Positions 44,873-56,295 are shown, counted from the first letter of the stretch. The stretch: 64,000 nucleotides of DNA from Geotrypetes seraphini (GCF_902459505.1 NC_047084.1:311131963-311195962), one strand, 5' to 3'. Notes: a model not told the origin generated them from the letters alone. Numbers and translations: made by a program.

Positions 44873-44939
44873 GTATCAGTATCAAAAAAGCATGGGACAA
44901 ACACAGAGGATCTCTAATCAGAAAGTGAAGGGTATAAAT

Positions 44940-45217
44940 TGAAAAACTAGGGCCGGAACTGAGCAGACTTCCATGATCAGTGTATTGAATATGACTATAT
45001 GGTTGGGATGGGCTGGGGAGGGCTTCAACGGGAACAACAATATTTTGGGATGGTTTAGAAAGGCTGGAATGAGCTTGGACAGCAACTCCAGTGGTTGGAA
45101 CCTAAAGGCAGTGCCAGGCACACTTCTACATCAGAAATATCAAAGGAAAAAAAAAAAAATAGACTGTTGGGCAGACTGGATGGACCACTTATGTCTTTTA
45201 TCTGCCATTATTTACTA
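44940..45217 (+). mobile_element. LINE/SINE 3' end, 'GGGCAGACTGGATGG' type
   Basis: Ends in TTGGGCAGACTGGATGGACC then TTATGTCTTTTATCTGCC and ATTTACT, a relative of the CR1-like 3' ends elsewhere in the window (CAGACTGGATGGGCC). The upstream 200 bp is colinear in style with GGAATGAGCTTGGACAGC but shows no frame. Confidence 0.55.
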
Positions 45218-45231
45218 ATCAACATCCTTGA

Positions 45232-45405
45232 GTGAAGGAGCAGCCTAATGGTCAGTGAAGTGGGCTTTGAAGCTAGTAAACTGGGTTCAATTTCAACTGC
45301 AGCTTCCTGTGATCTTGGGCAAAGTGTTCAAACCGCCATTGCCCCAGGAATAAAATCTAGTGCCTATATGTGATGTGAACAGTGCTGCATAAATCTAGTA
45401 CCACT
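45232..45405 (+). mobile_element. tRNA-derived SINE with MIR-like core, second type
   Basis: CAGCCTAATGG (box A) and GGGTTCAATTTC (box B), then GATCTTGGGCAAAGTGTTCA and CATTGCCCCAGGAATAAAAT. More diverged than the copy at 44030-44215. Confidence 0.7.
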
Positions 45406-45409
45406 AAAG

Positions 45410-46490
45410 AAATGACTACTAGCAGTACATCTATTTTTACTCAAGCACATAAAATATTTGAGCTTCTTATAAAATCCCATCTTTAAGTACAACTAAGGAG
45501 CTCTTTCACTAATGTATACTGATGTTGGAACTTACCATGCAATAAATCCCCAAATTAATGCACAGAATGCGTAAAAGCGTAGGATTCTTCTCATACAGTT
45601 ACTGTACAGTGCAAAGGTTGTTCGAGGATTCTAAAGTTGGTGGTCAGGAAATGACAGTTACCAGGAGGGACCAGTGGGGGGGGGGGGGGCGGTACAGCTC
45701 TCATAGCAACCCACAGCCATAAAAGCAAGTTGCTTCATGGGTATCTCTTTGCTTCTTCGGCATTGGAAGTTAGACACCAGTCTGTGGTGGCTTCCTGGCC
45801 TGGGTAGTTCTACATTGGGTCCAACTGTTTCTCCCATCACAAGATGTGGCCCTCCTGGAATCAAGGATAGCTTTTGTAGCAGACATATTGTATGACCTCA
45901 TTTGCATCATTTGCAGTTACTCATAGATGGCTCTGGCTTAGAAATTGGTTTTGACAGTGCTTAGTGCATCTTCAATATCAACCACTGTTCCAATATGTTA
46001 CTTAATTGGGATTGTGATAGTTTAATTGGGTAATGTTATATCTGAGATCTATTGGGTCTCCCATTCTTCTGTAAGAATAGTTGTGTATCTGCAATAGTGA
46101 TGGTACACAGTAACAAAGGGGCAGTGTCTCCAAACGGGTTAGTGTTGCACATAACATGACAATTATGAACCTCAATCCTCAGCCAAAGTTATGTGGAGTA
46201 TGATCGTAGTCTCTCAAATTTCTCCTAACACCCAAAGAGAGCTTCCTTCTGAAGTTCATTAGATGTACCATATATATAGGCAACTTAATCAGCTGTTTTG
46301 AAAATTCCTCTTAATCAAGCCTCTTTATTCCAGGTGTTAAATTCAACCTGGGTAATATTTTCCTCTCCTGGAATCCCGCATATTTAATTACTTTCCAAAA
46401 GGCTCCAAGCTCAGTTAATTCCTCCATCTCTGGGTCTTTTTCCTTCTTTTCATTTCTTCTTCAATTCATATCTTGTTTTTCATTAATCTC
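45410..46490. other. No recognised gene or repeat
   Basis: Intronic DNA with a G-run at 45677-45690; short frames only. Confidence 0.4.
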
Positions 46491-46498
46491 ACTCTATC

Positions 46499-46987
46499 CA
46501 CTGGTGTAGCTAAGAATGGGTATGGGTGGGTATAGGTCCAACCATTTTTGTATCAGGCCCACTCTGTCTGGCCCTTCAAAAAGTTCAGCTCCAGTTACCT
46601 TGCTCTCCTCTCTTCCATCCATTGATCCAGCATTTGCCTTCTGCCCATGGCCTTGCAACTCTTACCCCCCTATCTACCTCAGCATCTTCACCGACAACAG
46701 CAGCTAACGCATATCTGCTTCTTGCATTGGCCCTACAGATCTCCCTCTTCTGCATCCCACCCTTACTGACATTACTTCCTGTTTCCTTTCTGGGTGACAC
46801 GATAAAGGGAAGCCTGTGAGGCCAATGTGGGCAACTGGAGAGGTTCAGAGGGGAGAATTGCCAGGCCATGGATTGAGAGGGGTCAATTGCTAGATCCAGG
46901 AAAGGAGGAGAGGGAGAGAGATGCAGGACAAAGGAGTGTGAAGTTTTGGAAGGCCTACCCATAATAACCAGTTTGGCTAGGCCACTG
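46499..46987. mobile_element. hAT-like non-autonomous element with 8-bp duplications
   Basis: CACTGGTGTAGCTAAG at the left pairs with CTAGGCCACTG at the right; the next block (GGGTATGGGTGGGTA against CTACCCATAATAACC) also pairs. ACTCTATC (46491-46498) and ACTCTAAC (46988-46995) are 7/8 alike. CA(C)TGG.GTAGC ends with 8-bp duplications are hAT-type. No transposase. Confidence 0.7.
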
Positions 46988-47167
46988 ACTCTAACTTATC
47001 CTGCAATCCTACACCCCCATCCATAATCTACCCATTTCCCAGGGCCACCAAGAGCCAAAGCCGGGCTCAAGGCAAACAATCTTAAGGGCCACCCAATCCC
47101 CAACCCCACTCCACGCTGCACCATCAGTCAAAAGTAAACTTTTTGGCATAAAGAGAAGGGCCAGTCA

Positions 47168-47236
47168 AACATAGAAACATAACAACATGATGGCAGATAA
47201 ACGCCGAATGATCCACCCAACCTGGAGATAAGCAAC
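47168..47236 (-). mobile_element. CR1-like LINE 3' end fragment
   Basis: CATAGAAACATAACAACATG then GGCAGATAAACGCCGAATGA is a diverged complement of the TTTCTATG-tail 3' end. Confidence 0.65.
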
Positions 47237-47239
47237 TTC

Positions 47240-47909
47240 GTCATGTGTGAACTTGATGTGGCAGCTCCAGGTAGGCAGAAAGGTGGCTCAGTCTCCTGTT
47301 CCTGTGCTGGACCCCCCTGCTGCTTCCCTGGATATGAACGGAGGTTTCTGTGGCAGGAGGAGGACAGGCTCCGTCTCTGTACTGGGTCCTCTGCTTTGCA
47401 TTATATTATGCTAATTCTGCATCCATGAATAATTAATAGGGTCATTCTATGTCAAGTGGACTAATTTTGAAAATCATCCATGCTCAACCTCTTCATTTGT
47501 GTATTACAGAATAGGGTACCAAAGATGGCTCTGTACAACATAGAGGGGCATGTTCTGAAGACAGGTATGTACGTTTGTATTCTGATCTTTGTGGATGTGA
47601 GGGGGGTCTGTGAGCACTAAAGGAGTGTGGGGGTGTCTTACCTTGATGCATGCAGTGGTCATCTGGTCAGTTTGGGCACCTTTGGGGCACTTAGACCCTT
47701 CTAAAGCAGGACTCGTTCCATATATATAAGTTCTGTCCAGGATGTCTTGCAAAATGTTTGATTATCGCTGCAAGATGTCCATGTCTAACCTGCCCTTCAG
47801 ATTGCCCATAGCCCACCTATAACACGCCTCCACTATGCCCATCTCATACTCTGAATCACTAGGCACGTCAATAATAAATATGGAGTGTGAAAGAAGGGTA
47901 GTCTTGTAT
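47240..47909. other. No recognised gene; possible repeat of the 'ggggcat' type
   Basis: TAGAGGGGCATGTTCTGAAG at 47541 resembles the GAGGGGCATAATAAAA start at 9253, but the rest could not be aligned by eye. Confidence 0.35.
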
Positions 47910-48255
47910 ATTCTCAAACACAATAGGACGTAATCCCACTGTTAACAGTACTTCTTTCAAAAATTGTTTTTATCTTAACTTCATAGGGTCCTCAGAGGGC
48001 CACCACACACTCAAATCATTTCATTGTGTGGGGCTTTATGCTCCCATTCGTCATTGGGCCCATTCTTCTTATTTAAACTTTTTAAGGTAGTGTTGAATAT
48101 AAATATAAATACTAAAGTACTTAGCTTTAGGTTAAACGTTATTCGGGGGGGTAGAAATATCCGCCAACATGTTTCGCCCTTACAACTCGGGGCTTTATCA
48201 AGACTCCCTCACCCGTTCGTTGTATTTAGTAATCAGTTTACTGCCACCATCACGT
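47910..48255 (-). mobile_element. Diverged relative of the hammerhead-bearing unit
   Basis: On the minus strand it begins near 48230 with a CTTGATAAAGCCCC...GGGCGAAACATGTTGG layout (core-like strings, stem II GCCC/GGGC) at 48150-48205. It continues with AAAGCTAAGTAC (shared with 8255-8266), and ends ACGTCCTATTGTGTTTGAG (compare AAGTCCTATTGTTGGTTTG at 8482-8501). Same order and spacing as the unit at 8122-8504, single copy, no fold-back. The hammerhead core does not fit the consensus here. Confidence 0.55.
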
Positions 48256-48259
48256 CGCT

Positions 48260-49598
48260 AGCGTAATCTCATACTCTGAGCATACAGAGGCTGGAACACT
48301 TTGCTAGACATACAGAAAGATGATTTTGATTATCGGCACTGGGATGTCCTGGCAATTAGAACGTCCAAGTGCTGATTTATGATGCTTTTTGGACGTCTAT
48401 GTTTTTTGATTATGGACCCATAGTGTATCCACACATACAAATGATGCATGTCTTTGGGGCCTTAATTCTGACCAAAGCAAGGCTGGGTCCAAGATGGACT
48501 TTTATAGCAAAAAAAAAGATGCTCTTTCAAATGACATAAAAAAGGAAAATTAAAAACTCCACAATAAAAATATTTCCATCCAAAAAATGACAACAATTTA
48601 CATAAAAAGTGACATCAAATCATGTCATTACATTTTTGCTTCCAGTTGGCTGCAAAGCCTCCTAGTGCAATTCTAGATGTGTACGCCATGGGCCATGACT
48701 ATAGGTCCAGTTATGGCTTGAATCAAAGTATAGGTTAGGAGCAATGAGTCAAAGTAGGCCTTAAATTTCTTATTGTAACATTTTTCACAGTTTGCTGGCC
48801 CATAAAAAAGAGAGGCAAGCTCATGTTAGCTTCCAAACTTTGCACAGGAACTTAGTACTAATGGTTGTCTGGGTTTTGGAAAGCCCTTACAAGCTCCAGC
48901 TGCATCTGGAGGGCCTCTGACCATGCACAAATGACATCACATGCATCCACTCTTGCTCTAGGCCCTCTAGACACGGCCGGAGCTCATCACAAAGAGAGGA
49001 AACTTTCTGGGGGCGGGGCAGAATGGGGCGTGCTAGAGGTGGAATGGGGCATGGCTACAGGTAAAACTGGGTGGGGCTGGGGGGCAGAATAGGGTGGGGT
49101 TATGTGTCCGGGGTTTTCTTTTTTTAAATATGGTAACCCTAATCCTGGTCCTCTTGATATGTAATGACTCAATAATTCATGCCCTGGTTGGTCCCGAGTC
49201 AGCATTGATCAAAAAAGTCTACTCTGCTGACTTTGGGTGGCATGCAGCACTCTCTCAATCATTGCTGTCTACCAGCCAGTGACTCTGAGGCAAGTACAGA
49301 CCGGGAGGAAGAGATTGAAAGGGAGGGTAAAACGTTAGATCTGACTGAGCAAGCTAACAGGCTGGTGTTTGTGTCAGTCACTTGATCTGCTAGGGAGGGC
49401 AACTGTAGCATTACTGAAAAAAAGGCTTTTCTATGGCTGCTGCTAGGCTCACCTTGGAGGCTGGACCTGGGAAAATCTTGCACCCCTCTCAGCTGGCCTT
49501 CCATTTTCTGTCCAATAACCAGAGATGCAGTTAGCTTGTGAATTGGCATGTACCATTGTGCCAGCACAATATGAATAATGGTTACTGCGGCCATATAC
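48260..49598. other. No recognised gene; one repeat-like tract
   Basis: GGACGTCTATGTTTTTTGAT (48390-48412) with GAACGTCCAAGTGCTGA resembles the ACGTCC-type repeat at 9250 in reverse. The remaining DNA, including a GGGGC-rich run at 49008-49095, holds nothing I recognise. Confidence 0.4.
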
Positions 49599-49601
49599 TA
49601 A

Positions 49602-49787
49602 GGGCTCCTTTTACGAAGGTGCATTAGGGCCTTAACGCACGGAATAGCACGTGCTGAAATGCCCCACATGCTAGCTGCTACCGCCTCCTCTTGAGCAAGT
49701 GGTAGTTTTTTGGCTAGCACACGCTATAGCATGTGCTAATCCGGTGCGTGTGCTAAAAACGCTAGTGCACCTTTGTAAAAGGAGCCC
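49602..49787. mobile_element. Palindromic MITE with TAA duplications
   Basis: TAA at 49599-49601 and 49788-49790. The ends are GGGCTCCTTTTACGAAGGTG and CACCTTTGTAAAAGGAGCCC. Length (186 bp) and internal strings (GCCTTAACGCACGG, TAGCTGCTACCGCC) match 40531-40716 and 4861-5043. Confidence 0.85.
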
Positions 49788-50030
49788 TAAAAGTTGCCAT
49801 GCACTAATTCATGTGCTAATTGCTAAACACATGTTACTAAAAGGACTCCTGTTGAAATATCCCAGAAAGTTGTATAAGTTCAGTGCACCAAGACTTTTCT
49901 GAGTCCACTGTGAAGTGCCAAGAATTAGTGGGCGATGAAAAAATTAGAGTGCAGCGGAATGTCACACCAAGAAGAAAATACTGAGGAACTGAAAGCAGCA
50001 CCAATCTCTATGTCAGTGGGTTGACATAAG

Positions 50031-51030
50031 AACATAAGAATAGCCTTACTGGGTCAGACCAATGGTCCATGAAGCCCAGCAGCTCGTTCTCACGGTGGCC
50101 AATCCAGGTCACTAGTACCTGGCCAAAACCCAAGGTGTAGCAATATTCCATGCTATCGATCCAGGGCAAGCAATGTCTTCCCCCGTGTCTTTCTCAATAA
50201 CAGACTATGGACTTTTCCTCCAGGAACTTGTCCAAACCTATCTTAAATCCAGCTACACTTTCCGCTCTTACCACATCCTCTGGCAACATGTTCCAGAGCT
50301 TAACTATTTTCTGAGTGGAAAAAATTTTCCTCTTATTGGTTTTAAAAGCACTTCCCTGTAACTTCATTGAGTGTCCCCTAGTCTGTGTAATTTTTGATGG
50401 AGTGAAAAATCGATCTACTTGTACCCGTTCTACTCCACTCAGAATTTTGTAGACTTTAATCATATCTCCCCTCAGCTGTCTCTTTTCCAAGCTGAAGAGC
50501 CCTAACTGTTTTAGTCTTTTTTAATCTCTTTTTTAATAATTCCTAGCATCTTATTTGCTTTTTGGTCCGCTGCCGCACATTGGGCAGAAGATTTCACCAT
50601 ATTGTCTACGATGACAGCCAGATCCTTTTCTTGGGCGCTAATCCCCAAGGTGGACCCTAGCATCTAGTAACTGTAATTCAGGTTATTCTTCCCAATGTGC
50701 ATCACTTTGCATTTGTCCACATTAAATTTCATCTGCCATTTGAACGCCCAGTCTTCCAATTTCCTAAGGTCCGCCTGTAATTTTTCACAATCCGTATGCG
50801 TTTTAACAACTTTAAACAGTTTAGTATCATCTGCAAATTTAATCACCTCACTCGTCATTCCAATTTCCAGATCATTTATAAATAAGTTAAATAGCACCGG
50901 TCCCAGTACAGACCCCTGCGGCACTCCACTGTTTACTCTCCTCCATTGAGAAAAATGGCCATTTAACCCTACCCTCTGTTTTCTATCCGATAACCAATTC
51001 CTAATCCACAACTGAACTTTGCCACCTGTC
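50031..51030 (-). mobile_element. CR1-like LINE, palm to 3' end
   Basis: The tail complement is at 50031-50043. The minus-strand frame 50664-51011 gives NWLSDRKQRVGLNGHFSQW, SGVPQGSVLGPVLFNLFIND and an intact FADD box (VIKFADDTKLF), then WQMKFNVDKCKVMHIG. The frame at 50194-50490 gives [13 protein letters not shown] and [13 protein letters not shown]. About 1 kb is kept, with breaks between the two frames near 50500-50660. 5'-truncated within the palm. Confidence 0.85.
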
Positions 51031-51313
51031 CCATGACATTCTGAGCTGGTATGTTTTTGTTGTTGTTTGGCTCTGTCTCCTGGTAGTGAAATATAACCCA
51101 GTCATCTAGACCAGGGGTGCCCACATTTTTTGGGCTTGCGAGCTACTTTTAAAATGACCAAGTCAATAAAATTTTAAAAAAACACAAAGCACACTGTACG
51201 CATAGAAAATGTTAATTATCATTTCTATTCCAGGGTTTTTCAAAGAGGTCAAAGCAGATGACTCTATGCACTATCACCTCAGTAACAACCATACAAAAAT
51301 ACACAAATATACC

Positions 51314-51444
51314 CCCTCCCTTTTTACTAAACCACGATAGCAGTTTTTACCGCAGGGAGCTGCGCTGAATGCCCAGCGCTGCTCTCGACGCTCATAGGCT
51401 CCCTGTGGTAAAAAACCGCTATTGCGGTTTAGTAAAAGGGGACC
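51314..51444. mobile_element. Palindromic MITE inside a hAT element
   Basis: CTCCCTTTTTACTAAACCAC then GATAGCAGTTTTTACCGC pairs with GTGGTAAAAAACCGCTATTG and CGGTTTAGTAAAAGGGG. The centre contains GCTCTCGACGCTCATAGGC. Same subfamily as 52787. Confidence 0.75.
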
Positions 51445-51589
51445 ACAGTGTAAAATATAGACAGCAGATATAAATTCAGACACATTTTGATCACTAAATT
51501 TAAAATCAAATCATTTTTCCTACCTTTTTGACTGGTGATTTCATGAGTCTTTGGTTGCACTTTCTTCTTACGACTGTGCATCTAATCTT

Positions 51590-51772
51590 TCTTCCCTTCT
51601 TTCAGTCTGTATGCTTCCTCTCCTCCAGACCTCATTCCCTCCCCCAACTTTTTCTTCCTCTCTCCCTACCCTTTCTTTCTCTCTGACTCCCTTTCTTTTT
51701 TTTTCTGTTTCTCTTCTTTCCTTCTGTCTCCCTGCCTGCCCTTTTTCTTTCTTTCTCCCTGCCCTCCCCCAA
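51590..51772. repeat. CT-rich low-complexity tract
   Basis: Irregular CTTTC, CTCCCT and TTTTTCT strings on the plus strand. The Arg/Lys/Glu-rich minus-strand frames are a by-product. Confidence 0.8.
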
Positions 51773-54127
51773 GCCACTGCCACTGCCATCGGGGACCAGG
51801 ACCCAAACCGCCACCAATAACAGGCCCGAAAGCCGACGACGCCCCAACCTCTCCCTGCTTCAGCCGACCAGCATCGCGATCAAGCTGTTGGGGGAAATGC
51901 TGCCGGGTCCTGCCTTTGCGGAAACAGAAAGTAGGCTGGACCCGGCAGCAAGAAGAGGAAATGCTTCACTAACATGTCTCCCGCCTTAGCCCGACGCAAA
52001 CGCTTGCTTCAGGGCTTTCAACATGTGCGTGCTGGCTTCCCTTCTCCTCCCCCCCCCACCCCGGACATAACTTCTGGTTTCAGAGGGAAGAGAAGAGAAG
52101 CCGGCACGCACACTTTAGAGCCCGGAGCATAAGTTTGCTACGGGCTGAAATCTCCAAGCCGTTTTTTTTTTTTAATGTTCAGCAGCGGCGGCAGCAGCTA
52201 AAATGCCCTAGGGAAAACACCGAGGAAGGCTGATCGGCCCGGTAGATCAGGATGGCAACACTAGTCTATCACGGAGCCCGGAATGGGCTCCGCGATCGAC
52301 TCACGTTGCCTTCCTGAGCTACCGGTCGATTGCGATCGACGTATTGGGCGCCCCCGATCTAGACTGTTATGGCGTAGAAAGTAAGGAAATATTTTTATAA
52401 AATAGTGTCAATATAAGCACCTGCCTGACATCAATTTTGGTGTATGGCTTTTAACCACTAGAAACTGTGTATACCCTATGACATCACTGCGCTAGAAGAA
52501 TACTGAAATCAAAACCATGATAGATCTGTTGGGGCTGAAAGATTTATTGTCACTTGGGACATTTCTATTTCCATTGATAAAATGTTTGGTGTAAAAAGCA
52601 ACAACCCAGATATCATATAAAGGAGATATACCCAAAAATGGCATTGCTAGTACGCATGCCAATACCAAGGGGTAGGTTTAAGAAAGGGTGACAAAGTTAG
52701 GCATAATGAGCACTAAGCAAGTATTCTATAATGGCAAACTTGGGTGCTGAAGCCATTGTAGAATTTTATTTATTTCCCCCCCCCCCCCCTTTTACTAAAT
52801 CATGGTAGAGGTTTCTACCGTGACCCATAACGTTAAATGCTCCAATGCTGCTCATCGCTTATAGGAATTCTATGAACATCAGATCAGTGTCAGAGAATTT
52901 AGCACCCTGGACCACCATAGAAACCTCTACTGCAGAGGTCAGTGGGGACTGAGGGAGGAATTCAAGATGGCAGCAGCATGTTACTCGCGCTCTTGAATGG
53001 ACTTGAGAGCGTTTTGTTCAACTTTTCTTACCTGCAACTAGATGCCACACACAAAGCGCAAGGGGATAGTTCGGGTGGATCCCTCAACACCTCGAACTTC
53101 CTCCCCGATGCAGTGATCGATCCGGGAGTTTGTGACTACTCAGAATCCTGTTGAGTTACCTGGGGTGTTGGCGGCACTAGCCTCCACAAGAGGAGAAGTG
53201 GAGGACTTTGCCCTGGAGACATCTCTATCCCCCCTAGTAGCTGTTCCTCCATTGTGACCTGCTCCTACCGCAGTACTGACTGAGGAGCCCTGCCGAATGG
53301 GAAATGCAGGGGAGACCCCAGATCGAGGGACAGAACCCGCAAGTGTACTGGAGGAGCAGGGGAACCTGGGAGCTGTAGGAAAATCCAGCTCTCAGTTGAT
53401 TAAGCCATCAGTGGTTACACTGGAGAGCATTTGGGATGCTCTCTCTAGCCTGAATGTGGCAGTGGTCAACTCTTCACAAGAAATAGCAACTTTAGTAAGT
53501 ACTGTTTACTCTTTGGGTTTAAAATGTGAGGGGACTAATAAAGATTTTTCTAAAGAACTAAAACAAGTAAATGCAAAGTTGAAAAACTTCAAGACTTATC
53601 TTCTGGTTTAATTAATGATAAAACTCAATTGAATCGTAAAGTTGAACAGCTTGAAAATTTCATTCTGCGGTTGAATATTCGTCTTTTGAACTTTCCTAAG
53701 ACCCCTGGAATATCTCCAATTGAGATGTTTAAAAAATATCTTATTGAAATCTTGAAATTTTCCCCTGATTGTATACCACCTGTTAATAAGATTTACTACC
53801 TACCATTAAAAAGAAGACTAGGGGTGGACTTAGATTCTGAACATGTTGATTTGAATAATCAAGGAGTCCTAAATGTGTCTGAACTTTTAGAATCAACAGT
53901 ATCTGAACTAGCAGAAATAATGACTTTATTAGATTCATTAGTCTTTGAACAAGACGTAAATGCTATTTTTCGTATATATTTTCATTCTTCACAGATGTTC
54001 TATGGGAAAAAAGTTTACATATATCCTGATGTAGCAACACAGACACAGGAACATAGGAAATTATTTCTTGAAATGAGACCTGAAACTGTCTCTTTAGGTG
54101 CTACATTTCTTTTAGCCTACCCCTGTA

Positions 54128-55884
54128 CATAAGAACATAAGAATTGGCGCTGCTGGGTCATACCAGTGGTCCATCATGCCAAACAGTCCGCTCACGCGGC
54201 GGCCCTCTGGTCAAAGACCAGTACCCTAACCGAGATTAGCCCTAGCGGCGCAGGTTCTTTTTTTTTTAAAATTCTTTATTGATTTTTAATCAAAAACAGT
54301 GTCATACAAATGAAAGAACAAAAGATATTCCACATATTACACTATTATCTATACATGTAACATAAATATCATTCAATAATTTCATATTCCTGCATATAAT
54401 AATATCATAATATATCCTAATATACAATACAAATAAAGAATAAAGTTACCCAAATATCACTATCAATATTTATTCCCCTCCCTACAACCCCCCACCCCCC
54501 TGGATATGTAAAGATAAATAAACCAAAGAAAAGAAGAGATATGATGAAAATACATTATTATGTTTTTACAAATTTAGTCACATTTTGGTGGGTGAATGTG
54601 TGTACTACATACAGATACGAATGAATTAACGCACGTTCTTGTTCAGCAGGAACTTGTCTAACTTTGTCTTGAATCCCTGGAGGGTGTTTTCCCCTATAAT
54701 TGCCTCCGGAAGAGCATTCCAGCTTTCTACCACTCTCTGGGTGAAGAAGAACTTTCTTACGTTTGTACGGAATCTATCCCCTTTCAACTTTAGAGTGCCC
54801 TCTCATTCTCCCTACCTTGGAGAGGGTGAACAACCTGTCCTTATCTACTAAGTCTATCCCCTTTCAGTACCTTGAATGTTTCGATCATGTCCCCTCTCAA
54901 TCTCCTCTGTTCGAGGGAGAAGAGGCCCAGTTTCTCTAATCTCTCGCTGTATGGCAGCTCCTCCAACCCCTTAACCATCTTAGTCGTTCTTCTCTGGACC
55001 CTTTCGAGTAGTACCGTGTCCTTCTTCATGTACGGCGACCAGTGCTGGATGCAGTACTCCAGGTGAGGGCCATGGCCCGGTACAGCGGCATGATATCCTT
55101 CTCCGATCTGTTCGTGATCCCCTTCTTTATCATTCCTAGCATTCTGTTTGCCCTTTTTGCTGCTGCCACACATTACATGGACGGCTTCATCGACTTGTCG
55201 ATCAGAACTCCCAAATCCCTTTTCTGGGAGGTCTCCCCAAGTACCGCCCCGGAAATCCTATATTCGTGCATGAGATTTTTGTTACTGACATGCATCACTT
55301 TACACTTATCCATGTTGAACCTCATCTGCCATGTCGATGCCCATTCTTCGAGCCTGATTATGTCACTTTGCAGATCTTCGCAATCGCCCTGCGTCTTCAC
55401 TACTCTGAATAAATTCATATCGTCCGCAAATTTAATCACCTCGCTCATCATACCTATGTCCAGATTGTTTATAAAGATGTTAAAGAGCACGGGTCCAAGC
55501 ACCGAGCCCTGCGGCACCCCACTGGTGACGCTCTTCCAGCCCGAGTATTGTCCATTTACCTCCACTCTCTGTTTCCTATGCTCCAGCCAGTTTTTAATCC
55601 ACGTGAGTATTTCACCCTCGATTCCATGGCTCGCAATTTTCCGAAGTAGTTGTTCATGCGGAACTTGTCGAACGCCTTCTGAAAATCCAGATATACAATG
55701 TCGACCAGTTCGCCCTTGTCTATCTGTCTGTTTACTCCCTCAAAGAAGTGCAGCAAGTTCATCAAACACGATCTGCCTTTGCTAAAACCGTGCCGACTGG
55801 TCATCAGCCCGTGTCCGTCAAGGTGATCGATGATGCTGTCCTTTATCAGTGGCTCTACCATCTTTCCCGGTACCGAGGTCAGAC
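54128..55884 (-). mobile_element. CR1-like LINE inside the L1-like element
   Basis: The tail complement (ATAAGAACATAAGAATTGGC) is at 54128-54147. Minus-strand frames give VYLDFQKAFDKF (55556-55861), SGVPQGSVLGPVLFNIFINN and an FADD box (55173-55565), then [17 protein letters not shown] and [16 protein letters not shown] (54841-55173). So fingers, palm, thumb and 3' UTR are all present over about 1.39 kb, a longer copy than the others. It is interrupted at 54260-54628 by an L1-like insert. The 5' junction is between 55870 and 55885. Confidence 0.85.
54260..54628 (-). mobile_element. L1-like 3' end with inverted 5' part
   Basis: A T-run (54260-54268) then AAATTCTTTATTGATTTTTA mark the minus-oriented poly(A) end and 3' UTR to about 54555. 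From about 54572 the sequence switches to plus orientation and translates as LVTFWWVNVCTTYRYE, matching the L1-like ORF2 C-terminus at 34345-34390. This is the layout left by twin priming. The flanks GCGCAGGTTCT and ACGCACGTTCT are a probable ~11-bp duplication. Confidence 0.7.
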
Positions 55885-56295
55885 TTGTTAAATATTTAGG
55901 GGTAAAATATGTGTTTTATTCTCTTGAACAACTCCGAGCTTGCTTGGATTTGAAAAAATTGACCACAGGAAATGTTTAGTCTAGTTATGGTGAACAGCAG
56001 TTAGGAAAAGGGATTCTTAAGAATACTGTTAAGTCTTTCTTATGATTAATTGTATGAATAATAAGTTACTCTTCACTTATCGTAATTCCTCCCCCACTGA
56101 TTGAGATCTAAGGTGCTATTGATTGTTTCTTTTAAAGTATAAAGATTTTCATTCTTTATTTTTGTAGTTAACTTCAATTTCAAGCAGAATTGCTGTAACA
56201 AGAGTTAATTCTTGTAATTTAATTTGAAAATTGATAAATAAATAAATAAAAAATGAAACCTCTACCGCGGCTTAGTACCAGAGGGCCTTAGTGTA

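Larger units (their letters stand above)
51112..52356. mobile_element. hAT element derivative with 8-bp duplications
   Basis: ATCTAGAC occurs at 51104-51111 and 52357-52364. The ends are CAGGGGTGCCCACATTTTTT and the inverse of GTATTGGGCGCCCCCG. Sub-terminal GAGCTAC and CGATCGACG strings are typical of a hAT group. The 1.24-kb interior has no transposase that I recognise. It contains a palindromic MITE (51314-51444), a CT-rich tract (51590-51770) and GC-rich DNA to the right end. Confidence 0.8.
52934..56254 (+). mobile_element. L1-like element with ORF1 but no ORF2
   Basis: Flanked by 14-bp duplications (see the host MITE). The 5' end has GAATTCAAGATGGCAGCAGC, like L1 5' UTRs. ORF1 follows in two frames: 53297-53611 (acidic N-terminus, then a KELKQVNAKLKNFK coiled-coil-like stretch) and 53629-54132 (RKVEQLENFILRLNIRLLNF, the start of the RRM-like domain, through FLEMRPETVSLGATFLLAYP). 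The end of ORF1 (VKYLGVKYVFYSLEQLRACL) resumes at 55885 after a CR1-like insert. Then come only about 280 bp and an AAATAAATAAAT-type tail (56233-56254). No reverse transcriptase is present. Without the insert it is about 1.56 kb. This resembles half-L1 (HAL1) elements of mammals. Confidence 0.75.
52787..56275. mobile_element. Palindromic MITE, split by an L1-like insertion
   Basis: The left end CCTTTTACTAAATCATGG and AGAGGTTTCTACCGTG pairs with AAACCTCTACCGCGGCTTAG at the far right. The left body runs 52787-52933 and the last part resumes at 56255. GAAACCTCTACTGC (52920-52933) is repeated as GAAACCTCTACCGC (56255-56268): this is MITE sequence duplicated by the L1-like insertion. The central TTATAGGAATTCTATGAACA matches 22398-22547. 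Confidence 0.75.
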
